From assembly GCA_002439555.1 (NCBI GenBank), contig DJOC01000048.1, positions 24,058 through 38,861 on the forward strand: a stretch of 14,804 nt of DNA, read 5' to 3'. This DNA comes from Caryophanales bacterium UBA6448 (GTDB lineage Bacteria; Bacillota_I; Bacilli_A; RF39; UBA660). The position numbers were made by a program, and so were the translations under genes. How positions within the stretch are numbered: the first letter of the stretch is position 1; each line of letters begins with the position of its first letter. Below the pieces are notes generated by a model that was not told the DNA's origin, did no database searches, and saw only the letters and a program-made list of their open reading frames with translations. Below, piece by piece: positions 6,010-13,054 of the stretch.

Positions 6010-7698
6010 ATGAGAAAGATTAACTTATTTACGCTAATTGTCACCATGATGTTTGCAACTATGGTAACTGTTAATGCTAAAGAGTACACTGTTTGTAGCG
6101 ATGGTTGTGACTACAAAACAATACTTGAAGCAAAAGGGAAGGAAGAGCTTGAAGATAATATTTTAAAACTTAAAGAAGATACTACATTAGATGAAACAAT
6201 AGCATTATGGCCAGATATGACGCTTGATTTAGGTGGATATACTTTAAAACTTGCTGATGGTGTAGTATTGGGTGTTTTAGAAAATAGTATTACTATTACA
6301 AATGGTACTATTGATTTAGGCTCACCAACAAATAATGGTGCCAATGAATCTTTAATTGTTATGCAAGGAAGTACTACTAAAGATGGTGCTAAAACTGAAT
6401 TAACTATTACAGATAGTGTTATTATTAATGCTAAATATAATGCAATTTTAATTCAACCAGATGTTGACGCTTCATACAATACAATCTTAAATTTTAATGG
6501 TAAAATTAATTCTGTTAAAAATGGTATTTCAATATATGGAGATATTCAAGTAATTGATAGTGCGGAACCAATTGTAAATATTGGACCAAAAGCTGTTATC
6601 AAATCTGAGAAAACTACTGCTGTTTATGGAGCAGGTTATAGTACAATGACTATTGAGGGTTCCTTAACTGGTGTTAATTCTGCAATTGGAATTAAAGCAG
6701 GAAAATACAACTTTAAAAATGCTAAATTGTTAGCAACTGGACCTAAAAAAGCAGGTTCTTATCATGGCAGTGGAATTAATGAAACTGGAGCCGCTATTCA
6801 AATTGAATCAAATAATGGTTATGCAGGAAATATTGAAATAGTTATTGATGGTGGAGAATATACGTCTTCATATGGTAATGTGATTTATCATTATTTAGCA
6901 CCAAAAACTGAAGATGAAGTAGTAGAAAGCAAATTATCAAAACCTGTTCAAATTAAGGGTGGTACTTTTAAAGGTACTCTTGAAATGATGAAAAGTGATG
7001 AAATAGAAATTTCTGGTGGAACATTTACTGATTCAACTGTTAATGCTTATATTAAAGAAGGCTTAAAAGTTGTTAAAGATGGTAGTATGTATACTGTAGT
7101 TGATGCTAATAAAGGTGAACTAGTTATTACTGCTCCAGAAGTTAAAGTAAGTGAAGAAGTTGATGAAAAAGTTGCTAAAGAATTAACTGAAGCAAAACTT
7201 ACAGATACTGTTACAGGTTTAAAAGGGGCTATTGATTCTAAAAAGATTGATGGCGTTGAGGACACTTTAGTCGAGGTTAAGATTTCTAGTGAAATTAAAT
7301 CTTACGATAAAGAAAAAGGTGTTTTAGTTCTTGACATTAAACCATATTATACAGTTAGTGGGGAAACTAAAGTACTTCCAAATGAAGCAATAAATGGAAA
7401 AGTAAAAATAAAAGTTGCTGTTCCTAATGAAATTACATTTACACACGCAAAAGTAATTCACAAAAATGGTGAAACTGTAATTGATACTAAAGAATATGAA
7501 ATTAAAGAAGAAAGTGGTCAAAAATATATTGAAATTGAAACTGAAAGTTTCTCTACATTCGAAGTTAGTTTCTATACTCCAGAAAAAGTTGAAAATCCAA
7601 ATACTATTGATGGAATATTAGTATATACTTCAGTTACACTTATAAGTTTATCTCTATTAGGTGCTGCTGCATTAGTACTTAAGAAAAAAATGAACTAA
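6010..7698 (+). CDS. Cell-wall-anchored beta-helix surface protein with NPNTID sorting motif
   Basis: This 562-residue protein has a signal peptide (about 1-23, ending VNA). Residues about 24-355 form short Asn/Gly-rich repeats such as LTITDS, ITNGTIDL, IEISGGTF and VQIKGGTF, typical of right-handed parallel beta-helix (pectin-lyase fold) proteins. A charged region (about 360-525) ends with a strand motif FSTFEVSFY. The C-terminus has NPNTID (529-534), a hydrophobic segment and KKKMN, the three-part form of a sortase signal; the NPxTxD type is a variant of LPXTG. No catalytic carbohydrate-lyase motif was identified, so adhesion or a structural role is as likely as glycan binding. No sortase gene is in the window. 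It has its own promoter and terminator downstream of the TasA-like gene, so it is a separate transcript of the same surface locus. Confidence 0.8.
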   Translation: MRKINLFTLIVTMMFATMVTVNAKEYTVCSDGCDYKTILEAKGKEELEDNILKLKEDTTLDETIALWPDMTLDLGGYTLKLADGVVLGVLENSITITNGTIDLGSPTNNGANESLIVMQGSTTKDGAKTELTITDSVIINAKYNAILIQPDVDASYNTILNFNGKINSVKNGISIYGDIQVIDSAEPIVNIGPKAVIKSEKTTAVYGAGYSTMTIEGSLTGVNSAIGIKAGKYNFKNAKLLATGPKKAGSYHGSGINETGAAIQIESNNGYAGNIEIVIDGGEYTSSYGNVIYHYLAPKTEDEVVESKLSKPVQIKGGTFKGTLEMMKSDEIEISGGTFTDSTVNAYIKEGLKVVKDGSMYTVVDANKGELVITAPEVKVSEEVDEKVAKELTEAKLTDTVTGLKGAIDSKKIDGVEDTLVEVKISSEIKSYDKEKGVLVLDIKPYYTVSGETKVLPNEAINGKVKIKVAVPNEITFTHAKVIHKNGETVIDTKEYEIKEESGQKYIEIETESFSTFEVSFYTPEKVENPNTIDGILVYTSVTLISLSLLGAAALVLKKKMN

Positions 7699-7700
7699 TT

Positions 7701-7730
7701 AAAAGGTCACATTAATTTGTGGCTTTTTTT
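7701..7730 (+). terminator. Terminator between convergent genes
   Basis: AAAAGGTCACA (7701-7711) pairs with TGTGGCTTTT (7718-7728, two G-U wobbles), and T's run to 7730. It ends the beta-helix gene transcript. The right arm lies inside the last codons of the minus-strand gene; read in the minus direction the stem has mismatches and only four T's, so it would be weaker there. Confidence 0.7.
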
Positions 7731-8068
7731 GCTGCACTTTTTGCTACTTCTAAATAAGTTCTTAAAAGATTACTTGCTCCAAGTTTAGTTCCACCAAAAT
7801 ATCTTACAATTATTAAAAGGTGGCTATTTAAATTATTATAATTTAAAATATTATATATTTGCATTCCAGCACTATTATGTGGTTCTTTATCATCTGTTTT
7901 TCCTGCACTGCTTCCTAATATGTAAGCATAAGGAAAATGTTTTGCTTTAGGATGTTTACCCTTAACATCATTAAGTATTTTTTTGATATCTTCCTGTGTA
8001 TCAATTTTATATAGTAAACCTATAAATTTAGATTTTTTAATAGTTAATTCAAATTCATTTAATAACAT
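7712..8068 (-). CDS. Short IMPACT/YigZ (UPF0029) N-terminal domain protein
   Basis: The 118-residue product matches the IMPACT N-terminal domain: KKSKFIG near the start, then KHFPYAYILG, DDKEPHNSAG and IVRYFGGTKLGASNLLRTY near the end. In bacteria this domain is usually the first half of YigZ/YvyE proteins of about 200 residues, followed by a ferredoxin-like DUF1949 domain. Here the frame stops straight after the IMPACT domain, and the following bases belong to a convergent gene, so the second domain is absent. The family's role is not settled; it has been linked to translation control and stress. I chose the ATG at 8068 because the upstream in-frame ATG at 8080 is itself part of the GAGGT ribosome binding site. 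It is divergent from uvrC, with 73 bases between the starts. Confidence 0.8.
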   Translation of the reverse strand: MLLNEFELTIKKSKFIGLLYKIDTQEDIKKILNDVKGKHPKAKHFPYAYILGSSAGKTDDKEPHNSAGMQIYNILNYNNLNSHLLIIVRYFGGTKLGASNLLRTYLEVAKSAAKKATN

Positions 8069-8084
8069 AATATACCTCATAAAA

Positions 8085-8090
8085 ATTATA
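8085..8090 (-). promoter_or_regulatory. Probable -10 box of the IMPACT-domain gene
   Basis: Read on the minus strand this is TATAAT, 16 bases before the ATG at 8068. The -35 is poor (TACAAA at the expected distance) and would overlap the uvrC promoter region, so the two divergent promoters share this short spacer. Confidence 0.35.
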
Positions 8091-8114
8091 TCTTATTTTT
8101 AAGTATTTTTGTAG

Positions 8115-8120
8115 TATAAT
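8115..8120 (+). promoter_or_regulatory. Probable -10 box of uvrC
   Basis: A perfect TATAAT lies 21 bases before the uvrC ATG and just upstream of its AAGGAG ribosome binding site (8129-8134). No good -35 is visible at 16-18 bases; TTATTT at 8093-8098 is the nearest. Confidence 0.45.
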
Positions 8121-8141
8121 ATTTTTGTAAGGAGAATTATT

Positions 8142-9902
8142 ATGTTTAAGGAAGAATTAAAACTTGTTCCACACGCACCTGGTTCATATCAAATGGTAAA
8201 TAGTGATGGAATAATAATTTATGTTGGTAAAGCCAAAGATTTAAATAAAAGACTTCATTCATATTTTCGTGGAACAGTAACTGGAAAAACTGCTTTAATG
8301 GTTAGTGAAGTAGACCACTTTCAATATATTGTAACTAAAACTGAAACTGAAAGTTTTATATTAGAAATAAATTTAATTAAAAAGTATAATCCTAAATATA
8401 ATATTCTTTTAAAGGATGATAAAACATATCCATATATTGAATATATTCGTAAACCTTATCCGGCTTTAAAAGTATCAAGATATATTAATGTAAAGAAAAG
8501 CGATAAGAAACTTTTATTTGGACCATACCCTAATGCCTATGCTGCCCGAAGAATGGTATCTTTAATAAATAGATTATACCCTTTGAAAAAATGCGAAGGA
8601 AAGCCTAAAGAAGTATGTTTATATTATCATATTGGCGAATGTCTTGGATACTGCACAAGAGATATTCCCGAAGAAAAAATTAAAACAATGGAAAGTGAAA
8701 TACTATCGTTTTTCCGTGGTAATGATAAAATAATTACTGATAAAATAAAAGAAAAAATGGAATTTTTCTCTGAAAATTTAAATTATGAAAAAGCATTAGA
8801 ACTTAAAAATGAACTTGACTATATTAATTATATTTGTGAAAAACAAAAAGTTCAATCTAATGATTTTGTTAATAGAGATGTAGTGTCATATTATTTTTTC
8901 AAAGGCTATCTTTCTATTGAAATATTATTTATAAGAAATGGTAAACTACTTGGAAGTCATAATAATATAATTGTACCTATTGAAAGTAATGAAGAAGAAA
9001 TAGTAAGTTATTTATATTCATTTTATCAAAAACATGAAGTTTCAAAAGAAATTGTTATTCCTACTGATATTGATGATAGTATGCTTTCTAAACTTCTTGA
9101 TACAAACTTTGTTAAACCTTTAAAAGGAACAAAGAAAAAACTTCTTGAAATTGCTTATGAAAACGCCAAAATAACTTTAGAAAATAGTTTAGATAGATTT
9201 AAAAATGATGAGAAAAGAGTATTCGAAGCCCACGATAATTTAAGAAAAATTCTTAATATGAGTAGTTTATATCGAATAGATGCCTTTGATAACTCAAACC
9301 TTTTTGGATCTTTTTCAGTCGGTGCAATGGTTGTATTTAAAAATGGTAAACCAAGTAAAAATGATTATCGTAAATATAAAATTAGTGTAGATAAAAATGA
9401 TGATTATCATATGATGAAAGAGGTTATTTATCGAAGATATTTTAGAGGTATTGTTGATAAAGAAGAAATGCCAGATTTAATAATTTTAGATGGTGGATTA
9501 AATCAAATTAATGCTTGTAAAGAAGTTTTAAATACACTTAATTTAAATATCAAAGTTGTTGGTTTAAAAAAAGATAATCATCATAGAACAAATGCCCTTC
9601 TTGATAGTGATACATTAGAAACTTATGATTTAACTGGACACGATGATGTATTTAATTATTTGACAAGAATTCAAGATGAAGTTCATAGGTTTGTTATAAC
9701 TTATCATAAAGCAATAAGAAGTAAAGGTATGCTTAAAAGTATGCTTTCTAATGTTGAGGGATTAGGTACTCAAAGAATAAATAATTTACTAAAAAAGTTT
9801 GGTAGTATTGAAAAGATTAAGAATGCTGATATTGAAGAACTAAAAAAAGTTATTCCTGAAAATATTGCTATAGAGTTAAAAAAATATTTAAATGAAAACT
9901 AA
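8142..9902 (+). CDS. uvrC: UvrABC system excinuclease subunit C
   Basis: UvrC makes the two cuts flanking a lesion in nucleotide excision repair, acting with UvrA and UvrB. At 586 residues it is of normal length. The N-terminal GIY-YIG nuclease shows GSY (14-16), YVG (27-29), Arg37 and Glu75. Cys151, Cys159, Cys167 and Cys171 match the iron-sulphur cluster Cys set. A UVR helical pair, which contacts UvrB, lies at about 198-232. The RNase H-like second nuclease shows FD (Asp383), LDGG (Asp450) and RIQDEVHRF with His515. Two helix-hairpin-helix motifs for DNA binding occupy about 535-586 (NVEGLGTQRI, KFGSIEKI). All expected catalytic residues are present, so it should be functional. The ribosome binding site AAGGAG is eight bases or fewer from the ATG. 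The next gene follows after 35 bases with no terminator, so it is probably co-transcribed. Confidence 0.97.
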   Translation: MFKEELKLVPHAPGSYQMVNSDGIIIYVGKAKDLNKRLHSYFRGTVTGKTALMVSEVDHFQYIVTKTETESFILEINLIKKYNPKYNILLKDDKTYPYIEYIRKPYPALKVSRYINVKKSDKKLLFGPYPNAYAARRMVSLINRLYPLKKCEGKPKEVCLYYHIGECLGYCTRDIPEEKIKTMESEILSFFRGNDKIITDKIKEKMEFFSENLNYEKALELKNELDYINYICEKQKVQSNDFVNRDVVSYYFFKGYLSIEILFIRNGKLLGSHNNIIVPIESNEEEIVSYLYSFYQKHEVSKEIVIPTDIDDSMLSKLLDTNFVKPLKGTKKKLLEIAYENAKITLENSLDRFKNDEKRVFEAHDNLRKILNMSSLYRIDAFDNSNLFGSFSVGAMVVFKNGKPSKNDYRKYKISVDKNDDYHMMKEVIYRRYFRGIVDKEEMPDLIILDGGLNQINACKEVLNTLNLNIKVVGLKKDNHHRTNALLDSDTLETYDLTGHDDVFNYLTRIQDEVHRFVITYHKAIRSKGMLKSMLSNVEGLGTQRINNLLKKFGSIEKIKNADIEELKKVIPENIAIELKKYLNEN

Positions 9903-9937
9903 ATTATGATAAACTATATAATAGGAAGGAAAGTTAT

Positions 9938-11914
9938 ATGGCAGTAAAAAGTAATGAAATAATTAATAGTATAAAATTTTTGGCTCTTGATATGATAGAA
10001 AAAGCAGGTGAGGGTAATCCTGGTCATACTTTAACTGGAGTGCCAATATTTTATGCTTTATATAGTGGTGTTTTAAATGTAATTCCAGGTAATCCTAGTT
10101 TTATTAATAGAGATAGATTAATTGTGCCTTCGAAAAATTATAGTGCAGCACTTTATGCAACACTATTTTATGCTGGGTATGATTATCAAATTGAGGATTT
10201 AAAAAGATATAGAGATGTTGATTCTTATGCTCCAGGAGCTCTTTTATATAATAAAGAAATGGGTATTGATGCATCTTCTTCCCTTGCGGGAGATAATACT
10301 TCTTTAGCAGTCGGAGTTTCTTTATCTGAAAGATATTTTGAAAATATGTTTTTAAATATAAATAAAGATTTAGATTTAATCAACTTTTATACCTATGTTC
10401 TTTTGACAAATGAAGATATTCAGGAAGGTACAACCTATGAAGCAATGGCTTTTGCAAGTAATCAAAAACTTAATAAATTAATTTTTATTTATGATAACAG
10501 TGGTATTTCCGCAGATGGAAATATTTCTAAAACTTATACAGAGGATTTAGAAACAAGGCTCGATGCACTTGATTTTAATGTAATAAATGTCAAAAATGGT
10601 AATAATCCTAAACAGATTGAGGATTCTTTAAAGGATGCTAAAAAAAGTGATATGCCTTCGTTTATGATAGTTAATAATGAATTTGGTTATGGTCTTGAAA
10701 ATAGTAATAGTCCAAGAGTATATGGCTCATTAATATCTAATGAAGAACTAGTAAACTTAAAAATAGAAAGTAAATATCCTACAGAAAGTTTTTATGTTTG
10801 TGAAGAAGTAAAAAGACAGCTTAATAATATTATAAATGCTCGTATGGAAAAACCCTTTAATAAATGGAAAAAGATTTATGATGAAGCACTTGCTACAAAA
10901 GATAGTAATATAATTAATATTATAAATTTACTTGAAAAAGGAGAGTTTAATGTTGAATTTGATAGTGCAAATTATCAGATAAATGAAAAATACTTTGAGG
11001 ATGAACTTTCTTCGAATCAAAAAGTGGTGAACTTTATTGCTCCGAAAACTAAATTTTTTGTGGGTGGTAGTGCAGATGCTTTCAAAGATGTTAGGGCTAT
11101 TTTAACAAAAGATAGTTTAATGACAAGTGAGGATCCCTTAGGAAGAAATATTGAATTTGGTAAAAAAGAAAGTGCAATGGCAGGTATTGTTAATGGGCTT
11201 TCTATGTCAAATTTAAGATGCTTTTGTTCTTGTAATTTGGTTTATGCAAGTAAAATGCTTTCTTTTATAAGAAGTGCAAGTATGCAAAAACTTCCGGTAA
11301 CTTATATATTCGGTAATGATAGTGTAAATAGTGATGGTATGGCTTACTCACCAGTCGAAGAAATATCACATTTAAGACTTATACCTGATTTAGTGGTTTT
11401 AAGACCTGCGGACATAAATGAAATTATAGGTTCTTGGGAATATATTATAAAAAATAAAAGAACTGTTGCTCTTATTTTAAGTAATGAAAAAATAAATGTT
11501 TTAAAACATACAAATGGAAAATATGTTAAATATGGTGCTTATATAGTTAGAAAAGAAAAATATCATTTAGATGCAGTTATTATTGCTACAGGTTATGAAG
11601 TAACTATTGCATTAGAGATTGCATCCCAGCTTGCACTCGAAGGTATTGATATAAGGGTAGTTTCAATGCCAAGTGCAGAACTATTTATGATGCAAAATCC
11701 AATTTATGAAGAAAAACTTTTACCGAAGGAAGTATTAACCTTTACTTTAGAGGCAGGTAAAACTAATATGTGGAATAGATTTGCAAGTAATCCTAAATGC
11801 GCAATTGGTATTGATGATTATGCAGTTTCTGGTAAAAAGAAAGATGTTTTAAAATTTTTAGGATTTGATATAAATTCAATTATTATAAAAATTAAAAATA
11901 TGCTCGAAAAGTAG
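9938..11914 (+). CDS. Transketolase homologue lacking cofactor- and substrate-binding residues (probable pseudoenzyme)
   Basis: At 658 residues the protein keeps full transketolase length and aligns by eye with E. coli TktA from end to end: the thiamine-diphosphate domain (1-300), the pyrimidine domain (about 355-520) and the C-terminal domain (540-658). Diagnostic residues are changed, however. HPG is NPG (27-29), the NGHGS His is Asn67, the PGHPE His is Ala101, GPLGQG is SLAGDN (115-120), the metal motif GDG is TNE (157-159), its paired Asn is Ser188, the HGAPL His is Tyr262, THDS is GNDS (His to Asn460), the THQP His is Tyr470, and the phosphate-binding Arg after LILS is Asn516. Glu163, GGSAD and Glu411 remain. 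It should not bind metal-ThDP or sugar phosphates normally. The frame is intact and similar in codon use to its neighbours, so it appears selected for another role, perhaps structural or regulatory. A sirA-like gene follows, as in Bacillus. Confidence 0.85.
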   Translation: MAVKSNEIINSIKFLALDMIEKAGEGNPGHTLTGVPIFYALYSGVLNVIPGNPSFINRDRLIVPSKNYSAALYATLFYAGYDYQIEDLKRYRDVDSYAPGALLYNKEMGIDASSSLAGDNTSLAVGVSLSERYFENMFLNINKDLDLINFYTYVLLTNEDIQEGTTYEAMAFASNQKLNKLIFIYDNSGISADGNISKTYTEDLETRLDALDFNVINVKNGNNPKQIEDSLKDAKKSDMPSFMIVNNEFGYGLENSNSPRVYGSLISNEELVNLKIESKYPTESFYVCEEVKRQLNNIINARMEKPFNKWKKIYDEALATKDSNIINIINLLEKGEFNVEFDSANYQINEKYFEDELSSNQKVVNFIAPKTKFFVGGSADAFKDVRAILTKDSLMTSEDPLGRNIEFGKKESAMAGIVNGLSMSNLRCFCSCNLVYASKMLSFIRSASMQKLPVTYIFGNDSVNSDGMAYSPVEEISHLRLIPDLVVLRPADINEIIGSWEYIIKNKRTVALILSNEKINVLKHTNGKYVKYGAYIVRKEKYHLDAVIIATGYEVTIALEIASQLALEGIDIRVVSMPSAELFMMQNPIYEEKLLPKEVLTFTLEAGKTNMWNRFASNPKCAIGIDDYAVSGKKKDVLKFLGFDINSIIIKIKNMLEK

Positions 11915-11933
11915 TTTTTTCGACATTTTTTTT
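11904..11933 (+). terminator. Intrinsic terminator of the uvrC-transketolase-like unit
   Basis: TCGAAAA (11904-11910) pairs with TTTTCGA (11917-11923) across a six-base loop that contains the stop codon, followed after two bases by eight T's (11926-11933). Confidence 0.75.
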
Positions 11934-11971
11934 GAAATCAATTTGTTAATATTAAAATGAAAGGAAAAGGT

Positions 11972-12385
11972 ATGAGAAAGTTTTATATATTTAATATTAA
12001 CAAAAATATGTGTATTTTAGCAAAAGATAGTCCTTATATGTTATACAAAAGTTTCGAGGCTATTTATAAATCAAATAGGGAAGATGTTGGTATGGCTCAA
12101 AATTTATATGAACAAATGACCTTAAGAATTAATCAAACTATGATAAATAATAAGATTTATGCAGATAATAAAGATAATCACTTTTATTATTTAGTAAATA
12201 ATGTTCATAATTATTATAACAAATATAAAAGTGAAGAAGAAAAGTTAACTGTTAAAAATTCTTATCTTTTATGCGAGGGTAATACAAGTAAACCATATTT
12301 ATTAAAGTCCCTTACAAATTATAATTTTTTTGTTTGTGATTTTGATAATAAAGATTATTTTTGGCTTGATGAAATCTGTATTTAA
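11972..12385 (+). CDS. sirA: SirA-like protein (sporulation inhibitor of replication family)
   Basis: In B. subtilis SirA (YneE) binds domain I of DnaA and blocks new rounds of replication as cells commit to sporulation. This 137-residue protein is similar in size; it has the family's short N-terminal strand (RKFYIFNINKN) and the C-terminal signature FFVCDFDNKDYFWLDE, which corresponds to FLAFDFNSKRYGWLNP of SirA as I recall it. Position supports this strongly, since yneE directly follows tkt in Bacillus and this gene directly follows the transketolase homologue. I chose ATG 11972 because AAAGGA (11960-11965) is six bases upstream; an in-frame ATG at 11957 is inside that region and has no site of its own. 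A terminator on each side suggests a single-gene transcript, but I found no convincing promoter. Whether the host sporulates is not visible, so the role could be general DnaA control. Confidence 0.7.
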   Translation: MRKFYIFNINKNMCILAKDSPYMLYKSFEAIYKSNREDVGMAQNLYEQMTLRINQTMINNKIYADNKDNHFYYLVNNVHNYYNKYKSEEEKLTVKNSYLLCEGNTSKPYLLKSLTNYNFFVCDFDNKDYFWLDEICI

Positions 12386-12407
12386 GTTCATTAATTTGAA
12401 CTTTTTT
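12384..12407 (+). terminator. Intrinsic terminator after the sirA-like gene
   Basis: AAGTTCA (12384-12390) pairs with TGAACTT (12397-12403) across a six-base loop, followed by four more T's. It begins in the stop codon. Confidence 0.75.
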
Positions 12408-12430
12408 CATATATTTATATTGGTGATATC

Positions 12431-12775
12431 GTGAGTAAAAAAGATGATTTTAAAATATTTGCTAGTAAAAATCCAAGTCTTGCTAAATATGTTGAAAGTG
12501 GTAAAATGTCATGGCAAAAATTTTATGAACTTTATGATATTTATGGTGAAGATGAAAGTGTATGGAGTGAGTATAAAAATAGTGAAAGAAGTGAAGAAAG
12601 TAGTTTTAAGATAAATGATTTAATAAAGGGTGTTAATATGGATACCATTAAAGAACATATAACAACTGCTCAAAAAGCATTGGATTTTGTTCAAGAACTT
12701 ACAAGTAAAACGGGAGGAAGCATTCCTAAAACACCAGTTACACCAAGACCACTTAATAAGTTTTTCGAGGATTAA
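12431..12775 (+). CDS. ylbD: YlbD-like putative coat protein
   Basis: The 114-residue protein has the YlbD_coat family start: a short acidic/basic helix, then FKIFASKNPSLAKYVESGKM, SWQKFYELYDIYGEDESVW and an EYK run, and a Pro-rich tail ending RPLNKFFED. YlbD is annotated as a putative spore coat protein in Bacillus, but its function is poorly known. It starts at GTG 12431 behind GGTGAT (12422-12427). Its stop TAA overlaps the next ATG by one base (TAATG), so the two are coupled, and ylbD-ylbE adjacency is also seen in B. subtilis. The middle segment (about 60-90) is helical. Confidence 0.75.
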   Translation: MSKKDDFKIFASKNPSLAKYVESGKMSWQKFYELYDIYGEDESVWSEYKNSERSEESSFKINDLIKGVNMDTIKEHITTAQKALDFVQELTSKTGGSIPKTPVTPRPLNKFFED

Positions 12776-12996
12776 TGAATAAAAGTGTACTTGTAACTTT
12801 AAAAGAAAATGAAAAATTATTTTCTCATTTTATGGAAAACTCATATTATATAAAAGATTTAAATCGTAATCCAAACTTTTTTAAAACATTTGAAAGTAAA
12901 ATGAAAGAAGTTTATAAAGAAAGAACCACCGATAAAATAAGTAAAGCTATTGACACAGTAGAAATGATTTCCTCGATAATTGACACAATTAAGTAA
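12775..12996 (+). CDS. ylbE: YlbE-like small protein
   Basis: This 73-residue protein fits the YlbE-like family: a start resembling LKENEKLFSHFMENSYYIKD, then LNRNPNFFKTFESKMKEVYKE, and a C-terminal helix (KISKAIDTVEMISSIIDTI). The core 'no more than one residue between Tyr, Leu and RNP' motif matches B. subtilis YlbE as I recall it. Function is unknown. GAGG at 12767-12770 inside the end of ylbD serves as ribosome binding site, and the TAATG overlap couples it to ylbD. Both proteins probably act together. The assignment relies partly on the neighbour. Confidence 0.65.
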   Translation: MNKSVLVTLKENEKLFSHFMENSYYIKDLNRNPNFFKTFESKMKEVYKERTTDKISKAIDTVEMISSIIDTIK

Positions 12997-13003
12997 AAAC
13001 ATC

Positions 13004-13032
13004 TTGAAAATTTTTTTTTAGTATGCTATTCT
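13004..13032 (+). promoter_or_regulatory. Extended -10 promoter of the pilin-like gene
   Basis: TTGAAA (13004-13009), 17 bases, then TATTCT (13027-13032) preceded by TG at 13024-13025. The spacer contains a nine-T tract. It lies just after the ylbE stop, so the pilin gene is transcribed on its own. Confidence 0.7.
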
Positions 13033-13054
13033 TAATATAGAAAGGATAGTAAAT

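Noticed and set aside
6111..6344. Minus-strand frame of 77 codons inside the beta-helix gene
   Set aside because: Shadow of a strongly supported gene; no ribosome binding site, and a low-complexity Ser/Val product.
7047..7521. Minus-strand frames of 72 and 65 codons inside the beta-helix gene
   Set aside because: Antisense shadows; Ser-rich or Phe/Asn-rich products without motifs.
9917..9922. TATAAT before the transketolase-like gene as a promoter
   Set aside because: Transcription would start about nine bases before the ATG and skip the ribosome binding site; no -35. Readthrough from uvrC is simpler.
9938..11914. Calling the transketolase homologue a decayed pseudogene
   Set aside because: No frameshift or internal stop in 658 codons, normal length, good ribosome binding site; changes concentrate on catalytic positions.
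12396..12421. Terminator-embedded promoter for ylbD like the one proposed for nfo
   Set aside because: TTGAAC and TATATT are only 14 bases apart, too short for a normal sigma-A promoter.
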